Shown here: in pieces, positions 11,999 through 24,106 of the stretch | Layout of the letters: each line of letters begins with the position of its first letter | Position numbering within the stretch: the stretch's first letter is position 1 | Assembly (NCBI GenBank): GCA_026545225.1 | Contig: CM048853.1 | Span: 21,085,755-21,149,754, forward strand | Source of the DNA: Cornus controversa | Taxonomy: Eukaryota > Streptophyta > Magnoliopsida > Cornales > Cornaceae | Direction: 5' to 3' | DNA: 64,000 bases | Notes under the pieces: generated by a model | The model's database searches: none | Told to the model about the DNA's origin: nothing | Seen by the model: only the letters and a program-made list of their open reading frames with translations | Position numbers and translations under genes: made by a program

Positions 11999-13429
11999 TG
12001 TTGTTATGTTTTGTTGGTGCGCTACTCACAATTTATAAATTTACCACTCGCAATAGAATGAATCCTTGAAGGATAGAGCTCTAAGTTGAGGGTGTCGATC
12101 TCACAGAGACTACGTAGGTATAACTCACTAAAGGTTAAGGGTTGGTTTTTGTTTAAATCACAACCGGGTGTTGGTTGTTTTCTTACTCTACTTTGAAAGC
12201 ATAAAAGTTAATTAAAATACAAAGTTTTGAGAGAATGGTAAAGAACTAGGGTTAGACTTCACCACTAGTCTAGTAGTATTATTTCACACTTCTAATAAAT
12301 TGGGAGAATTCTTGCAAATGTGTACTAAATGACATGTTGACAAGTCCTGCGTACAACAACATTGCCAAGAGAATACACATACCTTAATATACTATAATCC
12401 ATCTTCGAAAAATGTCATTTCCCTACCTACCTACCTACTTACTTAATTATCTAGTTACCTAAGTGTAGCGAAATCACTATATCTAAGCTAGGACTATAAA
12501 AATTTAGTTATGCATGTTATAGTGAAAACTAGTCTCAAGCCATCACTTGTAGTCCTTATGAAATTTACAAGTGTTTGAAGATCATGTGAGGAATTTAAGC
12601 ATTTCTAAGACAAGAAGATAAATTACAACACATGAACATGAAGAATTTGTAAACTTATATTAATACAAGGCTCAAGGCAAGAGACATATACACAAAATAC
12701 ATAAAAATTCTCAGTTCATTGAAGTTAGAACGTATTTACAAGACTAGGGTTTGTCAAAACTCTAGAGAAGGATTAGTTGATCATGGTGGGCTGGAAGCAT
12801 TCCATAGACAGAGATGGTCTCATGCTCAAAATGGTCTTCAAGGCCTTACGAAGCCCTCTTTAAAGTTTTCCCTTTCTAGAACTTCACTTTCTCTCTTTAG
12901 AATTCTATATATGCTCTCTCTTACAAGAATTGTGATATTTCCTATTATTACATATTTTATAGCTATATAACTGATATGAGGCCCAAAATATCATAGAAAT
13001 TCTGTTAAAGGCTTTATCTAAGCAAAATTGGACAAGTGGCAAGTGAAGAAAATATCTGCAGAAAATATCTTCTGTAGGTTTGGGCGATGCATCGAAGTAG
13101 GGACTTCGATGCATCGAAGCTGCGATGCATCGAAGTAGGCACTTCGATGCATCGATCTTCCTTCTTCTGTAGATCTTCAACTCTTTAACTTTCTGACTCT
13201 AGTCTCGATATGCCATTCACTATTCCTTAATATAAACTTTCCATGAAGCATGACAAGAAATAGGAATGCATTGTGGAACTGATAAAGGAGTCGAATTACG
13301 CCGCATTCTGAGTTTAAACCTGAAATCATCAAAAACACAAAAACAAGTAAAAACTATACAATATGTGCTGCTATGGGATCAAAATACATAAGTAAAGGCG
13401 CTAGAATGTATAACATTCAACGCTTATCA
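11999..13429 (-). repeat. 3' LTR of the minus-strand gypsy element
   Basis: This 1431-bp copy is uninterrupted. It is highly similar to the matching parts of 20013-25701, for example the CACTCGCAATAGAA block and the CACTTGTAGTCCTT block. It ends just before the polypurine tract, seen on the plus strand as CACCCCCAAAC at 13430-13440. A cluster of TTCGATGCATCGAA-type palindromes is at 13086-13156. Confidence 0.85.
13086..13156. repeat. Palindrome cluster GATGCATCGAAGT in the 3' LTR
   Basis: Four GATGCATC cores in about 70 bp, most within the palindrome TTCGATGCATCGAA or a close variant. The matching site in the other LTR (about 23890-23922) has two cores. Confidence 0.85.
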
Positions 13430-14640
13430 CACCCCCAAACTTAAATATTACTAGTCCCTTAGCAATACAAAATGAAATAAAACAAAGCAACTACTCTAAT
13501 TCCGCTTTCGTGGGAAATACGGTTGCATTTAGTGAATGCAACAAGCCTTTTAAACCCCTAGACACGTCTAGTGGACTAGTGAAGTCTCATTAGGTTTAAC
13601 ACGCTAGTTAAACTCACAAAGTATGCAAAAATGGTGGTTTGCTTAGTCATTATCTAGAGAAGAGTGATATCCCAATGATGTTCAAAATGATAAATGTAAC
13701 AAGTATTATGGAGCTATATGGACATCAATATATAATAACCGTCAAAAATTAGAATTAGGTGATAGTCCCCATATAATAGCCGGTCCAATACACACACAAA
13801 TGCAAATTCTAGAATCCTCTTTGAAAAGTGAACATACACTTAAATGTGTGATTTATTGTCGTAAATGGAGAGTAAGGAAAAAAATCCGTTCTTAGAAGAA
13901 TTACTTTTTGAAACGGATCACCAAAGCATAACACTGACTGCAAAAATACTTACAACATTTAAGTACAACCAGCTATGCAATGCCTAAGTCCCTTAAGCTT
14001 TATAGCAAGCCCATGTAATAGTGTTGGGTCAATGACTCCCAAACCAGACGGTTTTAGTGCATTGGGTGGAGAAACACCCCTCGGACTTAATAACCGAGTT
14101 CACTAGGCTTCGAACTTAAATGAAACCAATTATTTCTTTATTGCTTCACCTTACACACTTTTTAGACGCGAACACTCCATGTTTCATGAGGCACATAGGC
14201 CCGGTTTAAGGAGTGAGAAGGCTTATTGCCAATTTATTCTATTTTCTTGTTTTCTTTTTCTCTTTTGTTTTTTAGATTTTGAATTTTGTAAAGCAATTCG
14301 TTCTTCAAGAAATTCAAATAGAAACAAACGTTTTTCAAAATTCTCCAAACAACGTATACCCCACAATTGAATGCATGTGTGCGTGTTTGTGCCGTTAAGG
14401 ACAAATTTAGGGAAATAATTGTATCATATTCAAGGACTAAACAAGAATGTAGACCATTCTAACCTAACACAAATTTTCAAAAGTTCAAATATTTTCGGAT
14501 GTCACATCAAAGCTCCTAATTACAAGATGCATTTATCGATGACGTTATGGGTATCACATCCTCAAATAGAAGGATATCATGGCAAACATGAAATAAAAAT
14601 GCAATATAATGCAATATGTATAGAAATTTAAAAAACAACC
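13430..14640 (-). other. Non-coding 3' tail of the minus-strand gypsy element
   Basis: This lies between the terminal polypurine tract (13430-13440) and an internal polypurine-like site near 14664-14705. No coding similarity was recognised. The short plus-strand ORFs here are AT-rich and have no counterpart in this element class. Confidence 0.5.
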
Positions 14641-14663
14641 AGTTTATGCAAGTGTACCGTACT

Positions 14664-14705
14664 GTACCCCCAAACTTAAATTAACCATTGTCCTCAATAT
14701 TTGAA
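14664..14705 (-). promoter_or_regulatory. Internal polypurine-like motif
   Basis: The minus strand reads ATTGAGGACAATG followed by TTTAAGTTTGGGGGTAC. The same arrangement occurs on the plus strand at 25813-25849 in the other gypsy element, so it is a shared property of the lineage. Confidence 0.5.
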
Positions 14706-15382
14706 CTAAGAAGAGTTAGAACAATGTTACCGGTGGGTTGATGGGTCTCAAAAAGTCAAAACATCAACCATGTAAGGGTAGTAGGTACACGGGTACGTGA
14801 TTACGTGCCGGATAAGTGGGGTATCAGAACCTACATAAATACAAGTACAAACCAACATAACATACATTCACTGGAAAGTAAATAAAAGACGGAAGTAAAA
14901 GGAAAATAAAGACAGAAAAGAAATATACAGAGATGATAAAATAGAAGTGCTGACATTTCATTAATTCAAACACTTGTAAGTACAGATGCAAAAATTTATG
15001 GAATACATCAACCAACAGTAATGTTGACCTCAAGGACAAAATAGTGCCTACATGGCACTGTACAGTTCAATGACTGTAAAGAACAAAAACATACTGAAAG
15101 GAATATAAAACAAAAAGAAAAGAAATGAAAACTAAAACTACTACTGAGGTGGCGGCGGTGGTGCAGAAGTAGAAGTAGAAGGATCCCTAGCACGAGATTG
15201 GCTGAATAGTCACAAAAGGCAGTCCTGCCCTTCCAAAATGGCATGGACACTAGCAATAAGAGTATCTAAGCGCTCCTCTGTCTATCTCCTGTGCTCAACT
15301 GCCACACGGGGCTCCTCTATAGTAGCCTGACACTGCATATCGAAGTCTGTCTGAAGACGTGCTACATCGACAGTCAGACAAG

Positions 15383-16300
15383 CTATACCATCTCAAGGTA
15401 TTCATAGTCCTCGGTACTTATGCCCAGCACATTAACCTCGAGCTCCTCTGAAGTATCCTCTCCTTCATCAAGATCCTCAGGAACATCTAGCTCCATCTCG
15501 TCTCCAACGACATCCTCCTCCTCACTATCACCTGCCTCCACCTCGGGGTCTACTCGGGGTAGGGCGGACATATGAGCCACCATTTTTCTTCAACTCTGGA
15601 GAGCAAAATGCGGCAGCGGTCCACTGGTAATCTCAGAGTCCTCAAACTTAAAAGTCACCCTAGTTAGAAAGGATGTAATGAGGTAGGGGAATGGAAGCTT
15701 CATCGAAGGAGATTTCTTATTTGGCTTTCGAATCAGTTGGTCCCAGGCCTTGTGAAGTTGGCCCCAAATCATAGCGGGCACCAAAAACCAACACTCAGTT
15801 TCCATTGCGTAGAGGGCCTCTAAGAACTCACCCTGATGCTTGGTAGAATGCCCATAAGGGTGAGAATTCTTATGAAGTACGGTATCCAAAACCCACCAAA
15901 GCCGGGGTATCAAAGATTTGCTTGTGGCGTTGTTCTTGTAATTGGTAAAACGCCTCCTATATAGCTATCGCACCATGCGAGAGAGCGTAAGATCCCGTGG
16001 GAGCTCGGGGAATACAAAATGGTCCTCACCCGGCTCTACAAACTCGGGTTGCACATGGGGCAGTCCAATGATCTCTGCAATAGTGGTGGTGGAAATGGCA
16101 AGAGCCATGCCATCCTCCGTAGTCCTCAAAATCCTGGGCTCTGCACAGTCATATTTGAGGTTCATATAAAAAGCTTGTACAAGCCGTGGGTAAGCGATAT
16201 CAGCTGCAGGAGATAGCAAGGGTAGGAGACCACGGGCCCATAAGGCATCGAGACTCCAGCGAGCATAGCGATCATCCTCAAAATCCAATGCCACTATCAA
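15383..16300 (-). pseudogene. Extra ORF of the gypsy element ('putative plant transposon protein'-like)
   Basis: Three minus-strand open pieces follow one another: 16300-15965, 15913-15590 and 15583-15383. The first contains DDRYARWSLDALWARGLLPLL, then YPRLVQAFYMNLKYD, LAISTTTIAEIIGLPHV and FVFPELPRDLTLSRMVR. This pattern resembles the 'putative plant transposon protein' domain found as an additional ORF in RT-less gypsy relatives (from memory of the family, not searched). The second piece has a Trp-rich segment, and the third is strongly acidic (EAGDSEEEDVVGDEMEL). Breaks between the pieces show decay. The function in the element cycle is unknown. Confidence 0.55.
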
Positions 16301-17200
16301 AATTTCAAGTATAAATCCCCGATTCTTCCATTGTCAACTCGAGAAGTCCAGAATAACTCCCGTAGGGGCCTTGTTTCAGACCATCCCTACACAAAAATGG
16401 ATTTCAAGCTCGTCCTAAAGGATTGAGTAAGTAAAGTGCTCGACAGTCTTTAATGGTGGGTTTCTAACTCCACAAGAACTCAACAAAAATGCGTCAACTA
16501 TACCCCCAATCTCTAATAGGATGAAAAATGCCCACAACTTCCCCCAAATCTCACCCGAAAATTCTAAAATCTATACCCACACCATATTATGTCACAAATA
16601 TAACACAAACACTTAAAAGCTCCAAATAAAGCCCCTTACCTAGTATAAGTAGAAACTAGTCGTGTAAGGGTGTCCACGTATAAGATCACCTTCAAGGATG
16701 CTCGAGATTGGAACTAAATAGGTAATCTTGATCTTTCATGAGGGTTGTGGGTGTTCTTGAGTTTTTTCGGATGAGAGAGAGAAGAGGGAGTCGCGAAAGA
16801 GAAAGAAAAATGAGAGGGAGAGAAGAGGGATTCAAATATTAAGTGACTGCATGTGCAGTCACGTGCCTCAGTGCAATGCATCGAAGTGGCTACTTCGATG
16901 CATCGAACTAGAGGTTTTAATGCATCAAAGCTATCGATGCATCAACCATTTATCGACACAAGGTGTGAAGGTTGTTGGAATCAGCAAAAAAATGGGACTT
17001 TTTAAAGATCGATGCATCGACGCTAATGTCGATGCATCGAAGTAGGCACTTCGATGCATCGAAGTTTGTTTTGACTAGAAGTTTGAAAAATTGCCCCAAG
17101 TATGAAAAAATTTAAGTTCCACCATCAATTCATACCTCTCACACTCAGACACCTCAAAAATATTTAGATACATTCCTTTTTGGATGTCAAGGGTCACATA
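16301..17200 (-). other. Linker of the minus-strand gypsy element with a palindrome cluster
   Basis: No coding similarity was recognised. At about 16876-17066 there are at least six GATGCATC or near-identical cores. One of them, at about 17048, is an 18-bp perfect palindrome ACTTCGATGCATCGAAGT. Confidence 0.6.
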
Positions 17201-17960
17201 GAGCATGATAGGGTCACACAGAGCATGTTGCCAAGTTTACCGTCTATGGCGAGACGTGTGCACAAGTTCATGCACAATATCTAACTCAAATGATTTGCTC
17301 TCGTTATTAGAATTATGGTGAGATGCGTCAAAGGTATTTAACCTCACAGTCATATTCCCAAAGGAGTTGTCCATTACCCTGGTACGATAATTAACTCAAA
17401 CGTTAGCTGTAGCCAAGAATGGATGACCTAGAATGATCAGAATATGCTTTGTAGGATCTTAGACAGGTTAGGTATCAAGGACTATGAAGTCCACTGGGAA
17501 ATAGAATTTGTCCACTTTGATTAGAACATCTTCAATTATTTCACGTGGTTGCCTCACCGAACGGTCGGCAAGTTGCAACACAACGGTGGTCGGCTTAAGC
17601 TCTCCTAGCTCTAACTTCTAATAAACCGAGTAAGGAAGTAAGTTAACACTTGCTCCCAAGTTAAGGAGGGCCCTTTTTAATTCATGGTCACCAATGACAC
17701 AAGAGATTGTTGGGGCACCAGGATCCTTGAATTTTGGAGGGGTGTTATTTTGGAGAATTGAACTCACTTGCTCAGTTAATTGTACTTTCTTAGGAACTTG
17801 GTTCCTAGATTTACACTTTTGAGTACATAAGTCATTTAAAAATTTAGCATAGGAGGGAATTTATTTTATAGCATCAAGAAGAGGAAGATTGATTTTTACT
17901 TGTTTGAAGATTTCTATCATATCTTGCAATTTTTCTCTTTGTTTCCCAAATTGAGAAGGC
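17200..17960 (-). pseudogene. Gypsy aspartic protease remnant with catalytic Asp replaced by Asn
   Basis: The minus strand reads QLTEQVSSILQNNTPPKFKDPGAPTISC, then ALLNLGASVNLLPYSVY, then KPTTVVLQLADRSVRQPREII and VDKFYFPVDFIVLDT. This is the retropepsin region of the same lineage as 10882-11842. The active-site triplet should be DLG but is NLG, with the Asn codon at 17660-17662. Several in-frame stops follow. The protease is therefore inactive in this copy, although that can be post-insertion decay. Confidence 0.75.
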
Positions 17961-18469
17961 TCCCTTAATCTTTAAGGAAATGGAATAGGAGGTTCATATG
18001 AAGCCTCTTGAATTGGAATAGATGAGAATTTAGCTTCAATGATCTTCTCCTTTCCTTTATCTTTTGGATTATTAGAGAACTCTTTTGCATTTATAGGAAT
18101 ATCTTTTGGATTAAAAATGGGAATGTTTGGATTTATAGGACGCTCACATTCTTTCTCCCTTATTTTCTCAATCAGATTTTCTAGCACTCTACCACTCCTT
18201 AGAGTAGTAATTGATTGTCATTGTTCTTTGTTAAACTCAAAGGAATGAGAAGCATCATCAATTACTTGCACTCCATTAGGGTTCGCCACCAATTGGCTAG
18301 GCAATTTCCCACCCTCTCTACAATTTATTGCGTTAGCTAGCTGTCCCAATTGGGACTCTATCTTTGCAATAGATTATGAGTGGACGTTGATCTTTTGAGT
18401 ATTACTTTCGATAATGCCTAATGCAGCCAAAACCTTTCCTCAAAATTGGGATTTCGAAAAGGTGGTTGA

Positions 18470-18831
18470 TTGGGAATGTAGTAGAAGCTTGAATTTGGAT
18501 TTGGTTGATATGTTCTAGGTTGGAATTGAGATTGACCTTATTGTCCATGTGGTCCCCGAGGTCCTTGATATTGGCCTTGGTTCCCATATTGGAATTGATT
18601 TTGGTCTCTCCATCCGTGATTATAAGAGTTTTGATATAATCCTTGACCTGGCCTAGAATACAGTGCATGTGCTTGCTCTTGAGAGAATCCAGGGTATTGC
18701 CCCACATGAGGGCAATCTTTTATATAGTGAGAAGGACTGGAGCAGAAAGAACACACATCATTTGTGGGATGAAGGGTAGGATTAGGAATAGTAGAAGTGG
18801 AAGAAGAAGAAGAAGAAGACCCGACTAGCAT
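18470..18831 (-). pseudogene. Gag C-terminal part with zinc knuckle
   Basis: The minus-strand frame starts near a serine run (SSSSSSST) and contains the knuckle CSFCSSPSHYIKDC, a C-X2-C-X4-H-X4-C motif that binds nucleic acid in Gag. A Gln/Gly/Tyr-rich tail follows (NQFQYGNQGQYQGPRGPHG). It continues the Gag frame at 19072-19680 after stops. In related elements these form one protein. Confidence 0.75.
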
Positions 18832-19071
18832 AACTTGATCTAATTTCTTTTCTAAGGCCTCTATCTTCCTATCGGTTGCTTGCTCTTTACGTATTTCAAA
18901 AATATTTTCAGTTTGGGAGTTAAAAGGAGTAACTACCTTATTATTCCTTTAATTAGAAAAATGATGAGATGAATTTTCGCTCAAGTTCTCAAAGAGTATC
19001 CACGCTTCATCGGGGCTTTTCAGAAAAAATGTACCTCCACAACTAGCATCAGCCATTTGTTTGTGGGGCTC

Positions 19072-19680
19072 TCATAAACCATCGTAAAATCCTTGCACCA
19101 ATTTCCATTTGAGAATAGGATGGTGTGGGCAAGACCTCAAAAGATCCTTCATCCTTTTCCAAGTTTCATGAAAAGTTTCTCCCTCCCTTTGAGAGAAACC
19201 AATAATGGCTCTATGCGCATCATTAGTCTTTCCCATTGGAAAGTTTTTCTTTAGAAACTCCCATTGCATTTCTGCCCAAGAGTTAATGGAATTTGGCTCT
19301 AAGGAGTTAAACCATTGTTTGGCTTTATCCCTAAGTGAGAAGGGGAAAAGACAAAGTCTTAAGTTGTCTTCCACTTGTGCATTCAACTGTAGAGTCGAAC
19401 ACACTTCTAAGAATTCATCAATATGTTTATAAGGATCTTGGTTTGGAAACCCATGAAAACAACTAAGGAGATTAATTTTTGAGGATTTGATTTCAAAATT
19501 ATTCCTTCCCGCATTTAGAAAATGAATACAAGAAGGAGATGCATAGGTAGATGGAACATAAAAATCTCGAAGAATCACACCGCCCGATGGGGGTGGTAAG
19601 ATTGGATTTTGTAGAACATTGTGGTTATCATTATTTGCCATGATTTCTCTCCTATGTTCTCTAAACAATATAGGATCCAT
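19072..19680 (-). pseudogene. Ty3/gypsy Gag N-terminal and core part
   Basis: This is a 202-codon open frame on the minus strand starting MDPILFREHRREIMANN. It shows the retrotransposon Gag core: KINLLSCFHGFPNQDPYKHIDEFLEVC, LRLCLFPFSLRDKAKQWFNSL, INSWAEMQWEFLKKNFPMGKT and GETFHETWKRMKDLLRSCPHH. Gag forms the virus-like particle in the cytoplasm. The frame ends with a stop after GFYDGL, where family members continue, so the stop is premature. The next residues in frame (HKQMADASCGGTFFLKSPDEAW) still match the family. The start lies about 310 bp from the primer-binding site, as expected. Confidence 0.85.
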
Positions 19681-19989
19681 AGGAACACTTCTATGTTATC
19701 TAAGAGTTCTTTCAAGTTCAAGTTCACATGATAACGATCTCCTACCTTGCATATGAATAAACAAAACTTAAATTATATGCAAAAACAAAATTTGAAACTC
19801 CTAAGTGCAAGAAAGTTTGGTACTCTACTCATAAGGATCCAAGCTTAAGTCTTGATGCCTTGATTAGAGAAGTACCTACAATAAAACACTTAAAAAATAA
19901 AGATAAAGATACTTACAAATAAAGAATGTAAAGAATGAGTTAAGTTAGAATTAAACTAGACTCAATCCTCTAATTTAGCGATTTAACCG

Positions 19990-20012
19990 TAGTCCCCGGC
20001 AACGACGCCAAA
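19990..20012 (-). promoter_or_regulatory. Primer-binding site (tRNA-Asp type)
   Basis: The minus strand reads TTTTTGGCGTCGTTGCCGGG, one base different from the common plant gypsy site TGGCGCCGTTGCCGGGG, directly inside the 5' LTR. Confidence 0.8.
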
Positions 20013-21899
20013 AATTATTGTGCTTTGCTGCTGCGTTACTCACAATTTATAAATTTACCACTCGCAATAGAACGAATCCTTGAAGGATAGAGCTCTAAGT
20101 TGAGGGTGTCGATCTCACAGAGACTACGTAGGTATAACTTGCTAAAGGTTGAGAGTTAGTTCTTGTTTAAATCACAACTGGGTGTTGGTTGTTTTCCTAC
20201 TATACTTTGAAAGCATAAAAGTTAATTAAAATACAAATTTTTGAGAGAATGGTAAAGAACTAAGGTTATACTTCACCACTAGCCTTGTAAAATGTCACAC
20301 TTCTAATAAATTAGGGGAATTCATGCAAATGTGTACTAAATGATGCGTTGACAAGTTTTGCGTACAACGACGTCGTCAAGAGAATACACACACCTTAATA
20401 TACTATAATCCATCTTCGAAAAGTGTAATTTTCCTACCTATCTACTTTCCTAATTATCTAGTTACGTAAGTGTAGCAAAATCACTATCTCTAAGCATGGA
20501 CTATGCAAATCTAGCTATGCATTTTATAGTGAAAACTAGTCTCAAGCCATCACTTGTAGTCCTTGTGAAACTTACAAGTGTTTGAAGATCATGTGATGAA
20601 TTTAAGCATTTATAAGACAAGAAGATAAATTAGAACACATGAACATGAAGAATTTGTAAACTTATATTAATACAAGGCTCAAGGCAAGAGACATATACAC
20701 AAAATATATAAAAATTCCCAGTTCATTGAAGTTAGAACGTATTTACAAGACTATGGTTTGTCAAAACTGTAGAGAAGGATTATTTGATCATGGTGGGCTA
20801 GAAGCATTCCATAAATAGAGATGGTCTCATGCTCAAAATGGTCTTTAAGGCCTTACAAAGCCCTCTTTGAAGTTTTCCCTCTCTAGAACTTCACTTTCTC
20901 TCTCTAGAATTCTATATATGCTCTCTCTTACAAGAATTGTGATATATCCTTGTTGACCTCAAGGTTTCAACCCTAGGTTACTTGGGTGATTTTGATGATA
21001 ACAAACTACTGTAGTGTAGATTTAATAAGTTTACTTGAGTGTGCAGCTTAGAAAATATTATATTATCTCAAGTATCTTAAAGGCATTGGACTTCAAAAGG
21101 AATTACAAGAATATGTATGAAGCCACATGATCATGGAACTCAAAGATCAATAATCAAGATCAATGGCAAAGTTGAAGTGAATCCAAGCCACATGATGAAG
21201 GAACCCAAAAGCTTAAAGATTTGAAGATCAAAAGACTTGGGTAAGCTAGTCTTGGGTGAGTGCTAGATTTAATGTAAAGTTATTTATGAAGTAACTTCTT
21301 TTGAAAGCTCATCTATTAACCTAGTGGACCTTAGGACCAATGCATATCATTCATATCATATCATGGTTCCTTGGACACTTAGAATTAGGCCATAAACTTC
21401 ATTGAATCATCTTGAAGGCCTTCATTGAGATTGAGTTAATTCAAGCTTATGTTTAGCTTTGAAGGAACTCAATTCTTGAGTAAACAAATTCTAGAACCTA
21501 CTTGAACTAGGAAATATCATTTATGGTTCTTAGATAGATTGAATGAGGCTTTGAACTTATATATTTAAATCATGAAAAGCCTTAGGTAATATTGAGATGA
21601 TCTCCAATTGAAAATATCTTTAAATCTCAATATTCATATTTAGTGAAGTTGTGAAGTGGAAGACCTTGGATCAAATTGATTTATTTCATAAGGTCATAGT
21701 TGATTTTGAGGAGGTTCAAATATTCAAAGAACCCAACTCATAATCTAAAATTGATTCTAAGACCACATGCATCTCATTTTAGTATCTATAATTGGTTCTT
21801 AGCATTTTAGAATTGGACTTGATCTTAATGAAGTTTCTTTGCATCAGTCCTTGAGGTTTTAGGCTCATTTATACTTTAACAGAGTTGTATTTCAAATGA

Positions 21900-22560
21900 A
21901 TTCCAAAAAATAGTCGACTTAGTTGAATTATATAGTCGATTTTTTCAAGCAACATGTTTTTGGCATTTCTGGAGCACTAAAGTAGAAAACTATTCCATTT
22001 CGTATAGTCGACTTTCTTTTTATGGAATTTCATCAAATTGACATTTCTAGAGCACTAAGATAGAAGATTGTCTTAATTCATATAGAAGACTATCTTTCTA
22101 TTTTTGTTTGTGAACTTTTATGAAAATGTCATTTCTAGAGCACTAAGATAGAAGACTATCTCAAAATATATAAATGACTTTCTTTCTATTTTAGTTTATG
22201 AGATTTGATAAAATAGTCGTCTTATGCATTAGAAAAAGTTGACTCTTTTAGGTAGTGCAAAAATGACATTTCTAGAGTAGTAAGATAGAAGACTATCTCA
22301 AATCATATAAAAGACTATCTTTCTATTTTAGTTTATGAATTTTTGAGAAAATGGCTTTTCTGGAGTAGTAAGATAGAAGACTATCTCATTTCATATAGAA
22401 GACTTTTTTTCTATTTTAGTTTGTGAGATTTGATGAAATAGTCGTCTTATGCATTAGAGAAAGTCGACTCTTTTTGGCAGCATAAATCTAACACTTTAAA
22501 GGCTCAAATAAAGTCGACTACTTCAAGTAGAAAGTCGACTGCTTTTTCCCAGATTCAAAA
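21900..22560. repeat. Degenerate tandem repeats with AGTCGACT cores upstream of the TATA box
   Basis: Units of roughly 100-115 bp carry CATTTCTAGAGCACTAAGATAG, GAAGACTATCTC and CTTTCTATTTTAGTTT blocks. At the flanks there are AGTCGACT/TAGTCGACT words (about 21912, 21942, 22008, 22244, 22464, 22513, 22533). The array lies in the presumed U3 region of the solo LTR. Confidence 0.75.
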
Positions 22561-22964
22561 TAATGGCTAGTTTTGGACCCCAAACGGCTATATTCTCTTG
22601 AGACTCTATATATACCCATCTGAATTGGGGATTTCATAGAAAAAGAGATATAATACAATGTAGAGCCAAAAGTAGAGAATAGTAGAAGAAAGAGCAAGAG
22701 AGCTAGAGAGAAACCTACCCATGAGCATACACTTGAGAAACTCTTGAATGCATATTTTTGCATTCTACTTGGTAGAAAATCTCTTAGGAACCACTATTGA
22801 GTCTCATCTTTCATATCATTCATTGTGGTTCATCTTGCATATCTAGAGTTGAGCTTTTCATTTAAAATCTTCATATATCACTCTAGGATTTGAGCGTGTA
22901 TTGAATATCTATTCATTGAGGAAAATTATTGTATTTGTATTACAATTTCTTATCTACCTTTGAG

Positions 22965-23130
22965 AGGAAGACCAAGTGATGCACTTGGCAAGGAAGCCCA
23001 AGTCATGAGCTTGGCAAAGAAGTCTTAGTGAGGTTTTCATTGAGCAAGGAAGCCCAAGTCATGAGCTTGGCAAAGAAGTCTTGGTGAGGTTGTCATCGAG
23101 CAAGGAAGCCCAAGTAATTCACTTTGCAAT
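22965..23130. repeat. Short direct repeats downstream of the TATA box
   Basis: The words GCAAGGAAGCCCAAGTCATG and GAGCTTGGCAAAGAAGTCTT recur about every 60-70 bp, nearly three times. Confidence 0.7.
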
Positions 23131-24106
23131 TGTACGGTTTGCTTTCCACCATTAAGTAAGGCTCTATAGTGGAAACCTCAAGAAGTTCTCTTGAGGCATG
23201 GATGTAGGCAAGAGGGGCCGAACCATGTAAAAATCATGGTGTCACTTGGTTTACATTTCTCTATCCCTAAACTCTTTTACTTGATAGTATTTCATTTGTT
23301 TAAATTACAGATGCTTTATATATGAATGCTATAAGTTTATATGTTTCAATTTATATGAGGAGGATGGGATAAATGCTTGGAGTATTGGTTGAGTTGTGGA
23401 ATTGATAAAACTATTGATTGATTGAGTATTTATTTTTTTATCTATTTTCCAATCAATTTGCACACTATGTTTTTGACAAATGCGTAATCAACACTTTCAC
23501 ATACTACAAGCATGATATATTGCACTTACATGTACACTTACACTTGTTGTTTTCACTAGATTATTTAAGTGCATAATAGATAGAGAATTTGCAATCCCAC
23601 TTGTTGAATACATAAGTTCATAAAGTGTTTGACGAAAGTCCATACAAACCTACTTTTGTCAAAATGAGCTTAACGGAAAAAGTTTCATCATTTGCCTATT
23701 GTCCCTATTCACCCCCCCTCTAGGGACAATTCTTGGGTAACAATCCTGTTATTACATATTTTTTAGCTATATAACTGATCTTAGGCTCAAAATATCATAA
23801 AAATTCCATTCAAGGCTTTATCCAAGTAAAATTGGACAAGTGGCAAGTGAAGAAAATATTTGCAAAAAAATATCTTCTGTAGGTTTGGGCGATGCATCGA
23901 AGTAGGCACTTCGATGCATCGATCTTCCTTCTTCTGTAGATCTTCAATTCTTTAACTTTCTGACTCCGGTCTTGATACGCCATTCACTATTCCTTAATAT
24001 AAACTTTCCATGAAGCACAGCAGGATATAGGAATGCATTGTTGAACTGATAAAGAAGTCGAATTACGCCGCATTCTGAGTTTAAACCTGAATCATCTAAA
24101 ACATAA

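Larger units (their letters stand above)
20951..23742 (+). mobile_element. Solo LTR of a SIRE/Maximus-like copia element, 2792 bp
   Basis: It starts TGTTGACC and ends GGGTAACA, with a perfect duplication ATCCT at 20946-20950 and 23743-23747. The empty site is seen at the matching place in the other LTR (about 12944). The sequence just before the end (ATTCACCCCCCCTCTAGGG) is typical of the 3' end of large SIRE/Maximus-type LTRs. A TATA box (CTATATATACCC) is at about 22605. There is no internal region or coding sequence. The 81-codon minus-strand ORF at 22518-22763 is not a recognised protein. Confidence 0.85.

Noticed and set aside
22518..22763. 81-codon minus-strand ORF with a hydrophobic stretch
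   Set aside because: It lies across the promoter region of the SIRE-like solo LTR; there is no evidence for expression or a family.
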